Of a stretch of 64,000 nt of DNA, positions 35,999-48,290 are shown piece by piece (the stretch's first letter is position 1; each line of letters opens with the position of its first letter). A program made the translations under genes and the position numbers. The notes below the pieces were generated by a model. That model was not told where the DNA came from. It made no database searches and was given only the letters and a program-made list of their open reading frames with translations. Source of the stretch: Podospora bellae-mahoneyi (Eukaryota > Ascomycota > Sordariomycetes > Sordariales > Podosporaceae); contig NW_026946359.1 of NCBI RefSeq assembly GCF_035222275.1, positions 6,758,001 to 6,822,000 on the forward strand, read 5' to 3'.

Positions 35999-38900
35999 AT
36001 AGCTCTTCTATAATAGCTTTAAAGAAAAAGTAAAGGATAAATTATATAAAGAGTCGAGGCTTAATATTATCGATAAATATATCGCTATAGTTATACGGAT
36101 CGACGATCGGTAGTTTTAGTGTCGTACGGAGAAAAAGGGCAGTAATAGGGGTCACTACGGTAATAAGGGGTACTTTAGTAATAACCGCCCTAACGATAAG
36201 CGTAAGAAACGATACCCTAGTATTAATTACTCCGGTACTATATATTCGGGATTAATAAATATCGATATTATATAGTAATAAAGGCCGTAAGGCTAGGGTT
36301 AAGGTAGGGATAACCTTAAGTATTTTAATTATAATAAAGTAAAATACTTTAAAAAAAACTATCGGGTATTTAAATAACTTAGTTAAAAAAAGGAGATCGC
36401 GGCTATTACTATATCGAAAGGACCGAGGGTTATAGAAATAATAATTATTAGGTATTAATAAAGTAAAGTAATAGGATTAAAAGGAGACTTTAATTAGTAC
36501 GCCGAATAAAAGAAAGTAAAGTTCTAAAAGCTACGGGAAGTAATAGAAAGACTAAAGGCGGAGCACGAGGAAAGAAATCTTTAAATATAAATATTATAGA
36601 ATTAACTAGTACGGATTATTATAGAAATTATTATAAAAATCGTTAAAGGCGATAATCTTATATAAAGATTTATTAAGTAAATAATACTAAAAAAGTAATA
36701 TAGTAAGTATAAATTTATTATTTTATAAAATATATTATAGCCTATAAAGCTTATATATAAAAGCTAAAAAAAGTATTAAAAAAATAAAAAGGTTATTAAT
36801 ATTAAAATCGCGAAGTTATTAAAAAATATATAGATATTTATATAGTATATACCCTATAAGGGAAATATAATATAATTTTATTTTAAATATCCGAAATATT
36901 AAAAAGTACTTTAGTTTTAATATATTATATATAAATATATAAAGTATTATTAAAGTAAATTATTATACGGTTACTAGCCGGTACGTAAGGTAAATAAAGA
37001 GGGTAAGTTATAGCTAATTAAAAAAACTATAATTAAATAAAAAAAAGCCTAATAAAAGGACCTAAATAATTACCTCTTATAAAAGGTTTAGGACCTAGTT
37101 AAACTAAAGGATAGCCTTTAAGTTATATAAATCGTATTAAAATATATAAAATACTACGCTAAGTACGTAGAAGGTTAAAATACGGACGATAGCGTACGCT
37201 CTTTAAAGGAAGTAGTATTAGGATAGTACCTAAATCCAGACTACGTTATATATCTACGAGAGAAGGTTAAGTAATATTATTAAAATAAAACGCGTAAGAT
37301 TAAGTAGAAGAACCGTTATCGAACGAGGATATAAAAAAGTATTAGGGAAGTAAGAGACGGAAAATAGGAAGAAACTAAACGAATATAATTAAAAAACTTT
37401 ATATTATTAATTAATTTAAAGTAAAAAAATATTTTTAAATAATATAACCGTTTAGGAAATAACTTATAGCCCTTCGCGGAAGCCGTTAACCTTTAACGGA
37501 TTATAAATAATATTTTCGAAGGTATTAATATAAGGTAAAAATATAAAATAACGACTTAAAGCTTATTAGCGAAATCGCTATTATATAGGAAAGAGGTAAG
37601 AGAGATAAACGCCTTTAGGTTACTATACGATAGAGGGATCTTTAAATAATAGTATTAATAAACGGTAGTACAGAAACGAACTTAATTTCGCTATAGTTCG
37701 TATATTAAGCCCGGATACTATAAAAAAAAAAGAAAGAATGGATCGTTATATAAAGATTATTTTATATATAAAAGGTCTATAAAGAGATATTACCTTTAAA
37801 TATTATAGTCGAAGGAAAAATAATTTTAATTATATTCGATATTATAAATATAAAACTTTCGAAAAATATAATCCTAAAGTAACTATAGTATAAAAATTAT
37901 AATTTAGATATCGATTAGAGGAATAGTAATTATTTACGATTAAAAGAACTTTAAAAGTATTTAATTAACGATAGGAGATTAGGGATACGTACGGAGTAAA
38001 GTATAAAATAAGTATCCTCTACGGTACTACCGTAAGGAGCTTAAAAAGTAATAGTATACTCTATCGATATAGGCGGTAAGATCGAAGAAGTAGGGTTAAT
38101 AACGTTAGTAAAGATATTAAAGGTTAATAAATATATTTATTATAATAACGTAAAAAAAAGTAAAAAAAAAGTAATACCGGTAGAATATTAAGGATACTTA
38201 GCCTTTATAGTTAAGTATTTAGAGGGGCTTTTAAAGTAAGGGCTATAAAATTATAAAATTAAATTAAAAAAGGAAGTTAAATTATAATTACTTAAAGTAT
38301 ATTATATTAATAATAAATAAAATAAAAAATTATAAAAGTATTTAAATAAAAATTTAAAGAAAAGCTATATTAAGGAATTTATATCGTTAATAAAATACCC
38401 TATTTTTTTTATACCGAAAAAGGATAGTAATTTACGACTATATATAAATTACCGATAGTTAAATAACGAAACGGTAAAAAATAATTATTCGTTATTATTA
38501 ATATCTAAATTATAAAGTTAATTAGCCGGGGCACGATACTTTATACGCTTAAATATGCCTATCGGGTACGCCTATATACGGATTAAAGAAGGAGACGAAT
38601 AGAAAATAGCGTTTCGTACGCCCTACGGTTATTTCGAGTATCTCGTAATATTATTTAGACTAATTAATACGCCCGCGACGTTCTAATCTCTCGTTAATTA
38701 TATAATACGGAAGTACCTTAATAAGATAGTAGTATACTATCTCGACGACGTTCTTATTTACTTACGTACTCTGGAAGAATATAAGTAGTACGTACGAAAG
38801 ATACTCGATACGTTATATAAAGCCGGACTTTTGATTAATAAGGAGAAGAGCGAGTTCTATATATAAAAAATAATATATTTAAAATATTTAATATCGTTAA

Positions 38901-41050
38901 GTAAGGTTCGTATAGAACTTAAGAAAATTATAGTAGTTAAGGATTAGCTTACGCCGTAATTATAAATATATATTAAAGAATTTTTAAGGTTTATAAACTT
39001 CTATAGGATATTTATTTAAAAGTATATAAATATCGTAAGGCCTTTTAACTATTTAATTAAAAAAAACGTAAAGTTCCGGTAAAAGTAAAAAGAAAAGTAA
39101 GCTTTTTAAAAACTAAAAAAAGTTATTTTAAAAGACCTGGTACTTAAACTATTAAACTTTAATCGATTATTTAAGGTCGAGGTAAATATATTAAACTATA
39201 CGATTGGTAAGTAATTAAGATAGCGAAATAACGATAATAAGTTATATCCAATAACCTTTTTTTCGAAAAAACTCGAAGAAATACATTAAAATTATTTAAT
39301 TTACAATAAAAAGCTATTCGCTATTATCGAAGCGTTTAAGGAATAAAAGTTATATTTTAGTAATATTAAATACGAAATATAAGTCTATATAAATTATAAA
39401 AATCTATAGTACTTTATTATTACGAAGGTCCTTAACGTATAGTAAATATAATAGTTAGAATTCCTTTCGGAATTTAATTTCTAAATTAACTATAAAAAGG
39501 GATCGGAGAATATTAAAGTAAATATATTTAACTAACGTACCGATTACTATAAAAATATACTTAAGAAATTATTATTATTATTTAAAGAAGCGCTTAATAA
39601 TACTTTTAAATATTTATTATAGTTATAAATAAAGTATTATATAGTATATTATAAAAAGGCTATTTTTAATAAATATTAAAAGAAATTAAGTAACGATATT
39701 ACAAAGTAATATTAATAAAAAAAGCTAGAGCTATAAAGTATTTAGAAGGATAGCTAAGGAAGGCTATAGTATAAGAATTAAGCGTATATAAAGTTAGGTA
39801 ATTAAATAATATTAGTAATAAATATTTACGTATTAAAGTTCGGAAGATATATAAATATCGTTAAGACTATAGAAAAAATTAAGTAATATTTTAATTAATT
39901 AAGGATTAAGGACGATATTAAAGAAACTATTTAGTTATACTATACGTACGAAAAAACGAAGGTTATAAAGCATAAACCTTATAGATTTCTAAAGCTATTA
40001 TTAATAATAAAACGGTTATAGAATTTAATTACTATAAACTTTATTATTAAATTATTAAAGTTTAAAAATACGGTAACCGGCGTTAAATACGATAATATAT
40101 TAATAATAGTCGATAGGTTTATTAAATAAATATATTTTTTACTATATAAGGAAATTTAGTCGGTAAAATAATTAATAAACGTAATACTATAGTATATTAT
40201 AATAATATATATATAGTTAAAGGAATTTATTACGGATCGCGATATTAAATTTATATCGAAATTTTAAAAAGCGTTAATAACGAGGCTAGGAGTAATAAAT
40301 AAGGCGTTATTAATTTATTACTTTTAAATAGACGGTTAAACGGAGCGGTTTAATTAAATTATAAAATAATACTTACGGAATTATATTAATTTCGAGTAAA
40401 ATAATTAAATTAAATTATTATTTACGGTATAGTTAGCGTATAATATATTATTAACGGAAATTACGAAAGTTATATTTTTTTTCGCGAATTTCGATTATAA
40501 AATAAATTTACGGTAGGGATTTACGGTTAAGGTACCTAGGGCCGGGGTTAAAGTAAATAAAATATATATATTTTACGGTAAGTTTAAGTAAAAATTAAAG
40601 TTTATAAAGGAAAGGATATAAAAATATTATAATATTAAAAAGCTTAAGGGACTTCGCTTTAAAGGGAAAAATATAATATTTCTTTCTATACATAATTTAC
40701 ATACTAAAAGACCTAATAAAAAGTTAGACTATAAGTAAGTAAGCCCGTTTAAGGTTAAAAGAAAGATATTAGAGACGGTATTCGAACTGGAGCTACCCCG
40801 TATAATACGTTTACGGTTATATACTTTTTATATTTCATTTCTAAAACCCGTATTACCGGTAAATAAAGCTAATATATAGGCCGTAACGGAAGATAAAAAA
40901 GAAAAGTATAATATAGAAAAGATATTAAATTTATAGTTTAATAAAAGTTAATTAAAATATTTAATTAATTAGTTAGGATATCCGGCTATAAATAATTTGT
41001 AAGAGCTATAAATATACTTTAATTACTTAAAGAAATTAAAAGAATTTTAT
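35999..41050 (+). pseudogene. Element B gag part 2 and pol with chromodomain
   Basis: Gag resumes at 36,003 with the conserved retrotransposon gag block (LFYNSFKEKVKDKL ... YIAIVIRIDDR). RT lies about 38,390-38,930 with an intact YYLDDVLIY at about 38,735-38,762, and nearby stops such as TAG for Trp in GDEW are RIP products. RNase H lies at about 39,160-39,470 (PITFFSKKLEEIH), integrase at about 39,640-40,500 (NILIIVDRFIK, FITDRDIKFISKF, IDG-TERFN), and a C-terminal chromodomain at about 40,915-41,050 (LKYLIN-LGYPAINN). Chromodomains of such elements bind methylated histone H3 and steer integration to heterochromatin, which fits insertion into older repeats here. Many in-frame stops make it inactive. 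Confidence 0.88.
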
Positions 41051-41138
41051 TAATAATATTTAAATTAGTTAAAACTTAAATAAATAAAAATAAATCCGGG
41101 CGTAAAAGGACCTTACCGGGCCCTCTTAAGCCTAAAAG

Positions 41139-41208
41139 AACCTTAGTAAGAGTCGAACCTACGCCTCCGATAAGATAGTCGGCATATTATATACTATATT
41201 ATAAAGTT
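41139..41208 (-). ncRNA. tRNA-like sequence, copy 1 (degenerate)
   Basis: Read on the minus strand, a 7 bp acceptor-like stem (AACTTTA with TAAGGTT, one G-U pair), a T arm (GTAGG, loop TTCGACT, CTTAC) with a near-perfect B-box (GGTTCGACTC) and a CCGA/TCGG stem in the anticodon position can be formed over 70 nt. The anticodon arm is one base short of canonical and no identity can be assigned. It is probably a mutated tRNA-derived sequence rather than a working gene. Confidence 0.45.
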
Positions 41209-41338
41209 AAAAAGTAAAAAAGAATTTAGGTTTAATTAATATTATATATCCCTATTACTATAAAAAAATATATTACCGGTAAATAATAAAAAGCTAGCTT
41301 TAGTTTATAATTAAATAATTATAAAATAAAGTTAAAAA

Positions 41339-41408
41339 AACCTCGGTAAAATTCAAACCTACATTTCTAGTAAAGTAATCGTTATACTATATATTATACT
41401 ATAAAGTT
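41339..41408 (-). ncRNA. tRNA-like sequence, copy 2 (degenerate)
   Basis: It starts exactly 200 bp from copy 1 and aligns with it over 70 nt without gaps, differing mostly by C/T and G/A transitions. The acceptor strands AACTTTA and CGAGGTT pair once two C-to-T and one G-to-A RIP changes are allowed, and the T arm GTAGG/TTTAC pairs with wobble. Identity unknown. Confidence 0.4.
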
Positions 41409-42150
41409 AAAAGTAATAAGGGGACCTAAGTATATTAAACGTTACGCACTTTAATTACTTTAGGAAAGGGAAGGTATATTACCGGCGGTATTTTATATAG
41501 ATAAAAAAGAAGGACCGGCTATACTAGGATTAAAGGATAGGTCGTTAAGTAAGGACTGGCTAAACTAATCTAGTATATTAAAGGTCTAGTCGAGAAGAGA
41601 GGTTAAAGGAAGATTAATAGTGGAAGAAGCCTATACTTTTTCCCGCTTTAGATCCTTAATTATCCGCTTCTCGCGGGTAGTAAAGTAACGGAATTTAATA
41701 ACCAAAGTACGGCGCTAGGTTTCTACCTATAAGAGCTTCGAAGCGGCCTATAGTATAGCCGTACGAGCCTATTACTCTTCGACGTCCAGTTTTTCTTTCT
41801 AATAACGTAAGGAGGCTATTAAGGCGGAAGTAAGACCTAGGATATTACAGTCAGAGCGACCGGAATATATATAGTAATTATATTTAGAAAAGCGTTCGAA
41901 AACGCAGTAATTAAAGATATTAAGGGCCTCGCAGGAAAAGTAAAAAAGTATTTCGTTACCGAAAATATAAATAACGACTATAAAATTCTAACGACGAAGG
42001 GTATTAAAAAGACTTTTCGGCGTAGATTTCTTAACGCAATTAAATATTATATACGGTTAGTAATAAAGAAAGAAAACTTACCTAAAGTTATTAATAGGAG
42101 AGATAAATAAATTAGGCTACCGGGGCGTTAGCCTGGGAGGGAGAGTATCG

Positions 42151-42571
42151 TGTTATAATCCTGGTATAGGACGGGTTGTGGGGCTATAGGAATAAAGGTT
42201 AATCGGAAGAACGTACGAGAAGAACTAATTATAGTAAAGGACAACTAATTAATACGTTTAGGGTACTAAGTAAACTAAGCGGGGTGCTTAGTCTAATTAG
42301 GGCACTAAGTAAACTAAGCAGTCGTAATTAGTGTACTAAGGGTATTAAGTAAGAAGTAAATATGGCTTAGCACGAGGTCTATATATACGGAGGAACTGGC
42401 TAGTGTAGATAGACAGTTCCGCAGTATATAATTTCAAGTTATATTCACGGCATCTTGTGTTTATATTGAGACATCTTGTCGTACACTATCTAGCTATACC
42501 GAACCAGGATTATTCAGAAGTAGCCTTTAACCGGTATCCCTTTCAGAGGTTCTGGATAGGGGTTCGTTATA
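42151..42571 (+). repeat. LTR B3, 3' LTR of element B
   Basis: 421 bp. The first half is RIP-mutated (TGTTATAATCC for TGTCACAACCC), while the second half from about 42,400 is close to unmutated. Ends GGTTCGTTATA directly before TTAGG. Confidence 0.92.
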
Positions 42572-42576
42572 TTAGG

Positions 42577-45500
42577 AGACTAGGCACCTTACCCTCTGGA
42601 TTTTAGTATTAGCCCTAGCGGGGAAGTAGATTCGTTTTTTAATACCTTCCCCTCTATTAATATTAATGTTTAGTTCGGGAGATTAGGGGAGTAGTACCGC
42701 GATAGTCCTTTTCCGCCTAAAAGGTATTTTTAGTGCGGTAAAACTAGCTATTACGCTAAGTCGATAAAGTATCTTAAGAAAGAGTATAATAAGGCGTAGG
42801 GACTGTGCTATATTAAAGGAGGTAAAGTATATATCGGTAAAAAGGAATAGCCGAATAGTAAAAAAGTATAACTTAATTAAAAGGATATAAAAAAAGCGTA
42901 ATATAAAAGGAAGGTTAGCGACTTAATTCGGACTATAATTTTATTAAAATTAAAATTAAATAAAGTTTATAAAGCCTATATAAAATAAACTAAATACTAA
43001 AAAGCTTATAAAGGGAAGGGATATAAGCTTAATATTTTTTTAATTAAAAAAAGAAAGTAAATAATTACTTAAATAACTAAAGTTATAAATATTAAATTAA
43101 ATAAATTTTATAAGTATTTTAAACCTTATATACCGTTTAATAAAAATTTAATTAATAATTATATTATTAAAAATACTTTATAACGCTATTTAGTAAAAAA
43201 ATAATTATTTAAAAAATATTTTAAAGCGCCCCGAAAATATTTTAATAATCGTTTATAATTAAAAGGTAAAAGTAAAGGTAAATATATAAAAAACGAAAAA
43301 AATAAAAATCGAGGATTTACTGGAAAATAATATAAATAATTTAACTTTAATCGAATACCCGAAAGTAATATTTACTTCCGTATAAAAAAAAAAAAATAAT
43401 AAAGAAAAGTAATTTATTTAATTAAAAAAATAAAGTCCGAAATAATTTAAAGTTATTTAATAGTAAAGTAAAAAATCTTAAAAATTATATTATTAAAAAA
43501 ATTAAAAAATATATTTATAATTAAATTAAATTTATATTAGAAAAGTATTATAAAGTTTTATTTATATTTATTTACCGGTTAATAAATTATTTAAAAAGTA
43601 TAACCGAAAATATTAAATAATTAAATAATATAAATTTTTTAAAAATATCCTAAATAAAAAGAAAAAGGTTTTATAAAGGGAAAAAGCTTTATAATTAATA
43701 GTTCGGACGAATTTTTAAACGGCTAAATATAATAAAATTCTTCCGTTTAATTAAAGAAAAATTATTTTTGCTTTATATAAGATTATAATAGATAGTAAAT
43801 ATAATATAATCGAGGGAAGTATTTAAAAAAAGATTATTAAAGGTAAGGTTTAATCGGGTAATAGCTTAAAAAAGTAATTATGGACTTTACTATTTATACC
43901 CGTTAATTAACTTTCCGGTAATAAACGAATTTTTTTAAAAACCGTTATTTAAACCTATAACGTTCTATCGCTATATTATAACTTTATTTCGCTAACTTTA
44001 AAAAAAATATTAATAATATTAAATATAAGTTCGAAATATAATTTAATTAATAAAATTATAATTAAAAAGTTTTATTTATTAATAATATTAATAAATTTAT
44101 AATTTAAAAGCTTTTACAGGAATTTAATTATATTTATAAATAAAATTTAAATTTTAATAATATTAATTAAGGTTTTAATTTTATATTATTTTTTTATTAT
44201 TAATAATATTAAGGCTTTAAGTTTTTATAATTTATTATTAAATATTTTATTTTTTATAAATATAAATTTTATTTTTAATTTTATAAAAAGCTATATAATT
44301 AATATAAATATATTATATATAGGAAAGTTAATTAAAGTTTATATAGTAAAAAAAGAAATAATTAATAAAATAAAAGCGGAATATAACGGTAAAGATCGAG
44401 GTAATACTTTTTTCGTTAATTAATTTTTATAAATATTTAAAGGATTAATTAATAATAAAATATTTATCTTTAAATAAATAACGGAGGAACTAAAAGAAAG
44501 GAATAAAATAATAGGGAGGTTAAATAAAAAAGTTAAATATTTTTTACTTAATTTTATTTTAAAAAAATTAAATTTATTATTATTAAATTATTATTTAACG
44601 TTTAATATTATTTTTTATAAAAATAAAGAAAAGAGGAATATTAAAAGTAAAGAAGGAAAAAATATTAATAATTAAAGGGAAGGAAAGAAAAGAGGTATAA
44701 GGGATTACTAAAAAGAAAAGTCTTTATTTTAGTTTAAAAGGGTAGAAATTATAATAAAAACTTTAATTTCGGATAAAATATTTAAAAAAAAATAACCGCT
44801 ATTATTAATTTTTATAATAGGTTTATATTTAATATTATTAATATTACCGGTATTATTATTATTAAAAATATCGTTATTATTTAATCGAAAGATTAATATA
44901 ATAACTTTATTTAAACCTAATATTATATTTATATATTTAAAAATATTTAATTAATTTTTTATTTAATTAAATTAATATAATTTCTTTATTATATAATTAT
45001 ATAAATATTATTTATTTTCGCTCCTTTCCGAAAAAAAAAATAATATAAAAATTAATTTAATTATTACTTTTAAATAAACTTAATTAACGCTTACGGAAAT
45101 TATTATTATTATTATAATATATAAAAAAATAAATAAAAAAGTAAAGTTAATTAATAATATTAAATTAAATAGTAATATTTCCGAGGGAAATTTAAATTAA
45201 AAAATAAAAAAATAAATAATAATTAAGGAATTTCTATAATATAGTTTAAAATTTAATAATATTATAGTCTTTAAGTTTTTTAAAATAATTAGAAAGTTAC
45301 GTTTAATTTTAAAATAATTAACCGATTTAATTAAATAAATTATTAATATTTTAATAAATTAAGAAATTAAAATATTTATAGTAATTTTATTTATAAAAAA
45401 GGTTATTTTAATATAAAACTTTACCGAATATAAATAGATATTTAAAAAAGTTTTTTTTATTTAATATATTAAAATTATTTTTTATAAAACGTAATAAAGT

Positions 45501-48290
45501 AAGTTTATTTCGATCTTAAAGCTATTAATAAAAAAAATTATTAACCTTTTTAAAAAATAAATTAAAAAAAATATTATTAAAGAAACGTATAGTCCTTACT
45601 ATAATAATTAGTTTTTAATAAAAAAAAATAATAATTTCTATTTAATTAACGATATTTAAAAATATAATAAAATTATATAACGAAATATTTTTATTTTATT
45701 AAATATTAAGGAATTTAGTAAAGACTTTATAAAATATTTTATTACTTCCTTATTTAATTTTTTTTTAAATATAATTAAATTAAATTAACTTTAATAAGCT
45801 AAAACTTTATTACTTTTATAATATTTATTAGCTTATTTAAAATATATATTTTATTTTAAAGAATTATTAATTCGGTAATTTAATTTTAAAAAACCGTAAT
45901 TAAAGTTTTTTAAAATTTTATTTTATAAATATACCGGCTATATTTAAATAATATTATAGTAAAAAAGTTAAAGTAAAATTATAATAGTAAAGAAAAAAAG
46001 TTAAAAGTTAAAAAATAAGTTTTAAAGTATTTAAAGAATATTAATATAATTTTATTTAACTATAAACTTACGGGAATTATAATTATAATTATAAAATCTT
46101 TTTAATATAAACGAAAAATTATTATCCTTAATTATTTTTATATACTAAATAAATATTTTTTTAATTAAATAAAAGTAATAAAAATAAGGAAATAATAAAT
46201 TTATTATAGTCTTAAAGATATTCGTACTTTTATAAGGATTATCGGTTATTATTAATTATAAGTATTTCTTTTTAATTTAATTATAATTCCGCTATATTTT
46301 TTAATAAAAAAAAATACGAAATAAAAATAAACGGAAGTTTAATAAAATATAATAAAATAATTTACTTTTTTAATTATAAAAGTACTATATTTAACTTTTT
46401 TAACGTTTAATAATAATTATTTTAATAAAATTTTTATTATTTTTAATATAAGCTTAATTAAGTAAAGAGTAGTAATTAAATAAATAAAATTTAATAAAAA
46501 AAAATATTTTTATTAATTTAAAAATAATATTTAAAGCTTAATTAAATAAAAATATAATATTATTAAGAGGGAGTTAAAAGGATTATTATATACTTTAAAG
46601 AGATTTAAAAGGTATTTTGTCGGGGTATATTTTACGGTAAAAACGAATATTTAAATAATAGTTTATTAAATTTAAAGGGCGGCTAATAATATTTTTAATA
46701 TTTTAATAATAAAATAATTAAAATAAATTAAACTTTCCGACTTTATAATTATTTATATTTTTAAAAGTAAAAACCTTATAATAAATATATTATCGAAAAA
46801 ACTATTTAGTTCCTTTAATTTAAAGGAAAAAGAATTAAAATTAAATATTAATAATAAAGTCGATATAAAGATTTAAAAAAACGAAATCTAAAAAATAAAT
46901 ATTTAATAAATAAACGTTAAAAAAAAAAAATTATTAAATAAAGCTTTTATTTAAATAGACTATAATCTTTTTACTCTTATACTATCGCCGAATTCCTCGC
47001 GATTAATATAAAATTAAAGGTTAAAACGAAGTTTAATATTTAAATTATTAAAAATAATATTTTAAAAATAATTTTTAAAAATAGAATTTTATTTTTTAAG
47101 TTAAATAAAGGAGGTTTCCTTTTTAAAAAAATTATTAATTTTTTAATTAAGCGAAAAAAAGTCTTTAATATATATTATAATAAGATAGGTTATAAAAAAT
47201 AAAAAGTTATTTATATTCGAATAATAAAAAATTATTATTAGAAAGGTATATATATTAACGTCGAAGCTTAAATTAAAATATATAAATAGTATTAATAATA
47301 AAGTCCGAAGCGTTAAAAAAATTAATATTTATATATTAAGCTTTTAATTATTTTATTTATAAAATAATATTTAAATATATAATTTTTATTAACGGCTTCG
47401 GGAAAAAAAATTTACTTTTTAAAAGTGAAAGATAATTTAATTAAATATTTAAAAATAAAGATTTTAAAATTAAATAAAATTTTTAAAATTAAAAATTTTA
47501 TTTTATATAATATTATTTTTAAATAAGGTTATCCTTTAATCGTAATAATAAATAGCGAATTTAAATTTAAAAAGGAAGTTATTAAAATTTTAAAAAGGCT
47601 AAGGGTTTTCCGAATAATAATCTTATTTTATAATATAAAAGTAAATAGAGTAACGGAATTTAATTATATTTTAATTATATTAATATTAATAAAAATAATA
47701 AATAAGATAGAAAAAAAATAAAAATAATAATTTTTTTATATATTATTTATTAATAAAATTACGATATAAAGTATTTATAAATATAATATTTTTTATTTAA
47801 TATATAGGTTTAACTTTATTATATTAATCGAAAAAAATATATTATTATAAAAAGTTATTTAATAGGAAAAAATTAATTTTAATAGATTAAAAAAATATTA
47901 AAAGGAAAAGATAATTATAGATTTAATAAAAATAAAGGTAAAATTATTAAAATCTTAAAAAATAAATTTTATTTTAATAATTAAAAAGATTAATATAGTA
48001 AAATAAAAAGCTATAGTAAAAAAAAATAAGAAAGAGATTTATAATATTAAATTTAAGAGTAATATAATTAAAAAAAAGAATTTAATATTAATATATAAAA
48101 TAAATAAAAAATTAAATATAAATATAGTAAAGAAATTATAATACCGTTAGGATAGCCCTTTTAAAATAAAAAAAGTTAAACCGGATAATATTTATTATTT
48201 CTTAAAAATATTAAATAAAATATTATTATAAACTTTTTATATATTAAATAAAATAAAAAAGTTTTTTAAGTTAAAAAATATATATATAAA
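42577..48290 (+). pseudogene. Element A1 gag part 2 and pol (RIP-destroyed)
   Basis: Gag continues with a zinc-knuckle remnant (CGKTSYYAKS near 42,735-42,765, with Cys and His codons changed by RIP). RT is at about 45,630-46,180, with the active site read as YLNN at 45,941-45,952. The RT-RNase H connection (SLKDIRTFIRIIGYY) is at about 46,208-46,252, and RNase H at about 46,420-46,820 (KRELKGLLYTLKRFKRYFVGV). The integrase H2C2 region is near 47,160-47,360, its core at 47,370-47,900 and a GPY/F-like tail near 48,140-48,280. The order identifies a Ty3/gypsy element. Dozens of TAA and TAG codons interrupt the frame. Confidence 0.85.

Larger units (their letters stand above)
41051..42150 (+). 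other. Element B 3' region between chromodomain and 3' LTR
   Basis: 1.1 kb of moderately RIP-affected sequence with two tRNA-like inverted units (listed separately), a GC-richer stretch at 41,490-42,050 and a purine-rich tract before the 3' LTR. No protein domain was recognised. Confidence 0.5.
23143..42571 (+). mobile_element. Element B: chromodomain Ty3/gypsy LTR retrotransposon, interrupted by A2
   Basis: LTRs at 23143-23563 and 42151-42571 (421 bp each), flanked by the exact 5 bp duplication TTAGG (23138-23142 and 42572-42576). Comparison with A2, where the same A sequence is uninterrupted near 26,370-26,400, shows the empty site. A2 is inserted at 24,218-35,998. Without A2 and one target repeat the element is about 7,644 bp, a normal length for a Ty3/gypsy element. 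A purine-rich tract (GGGAGGGAGAG) precedes the 3' LTR. Gag, protease, RT, RNase H, integrase and chromodomain can be recognised in order through RIP stops. B is less AT-rich than A, so it was probably hit by fewer rounds of RIP. Confidence 0.93.
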
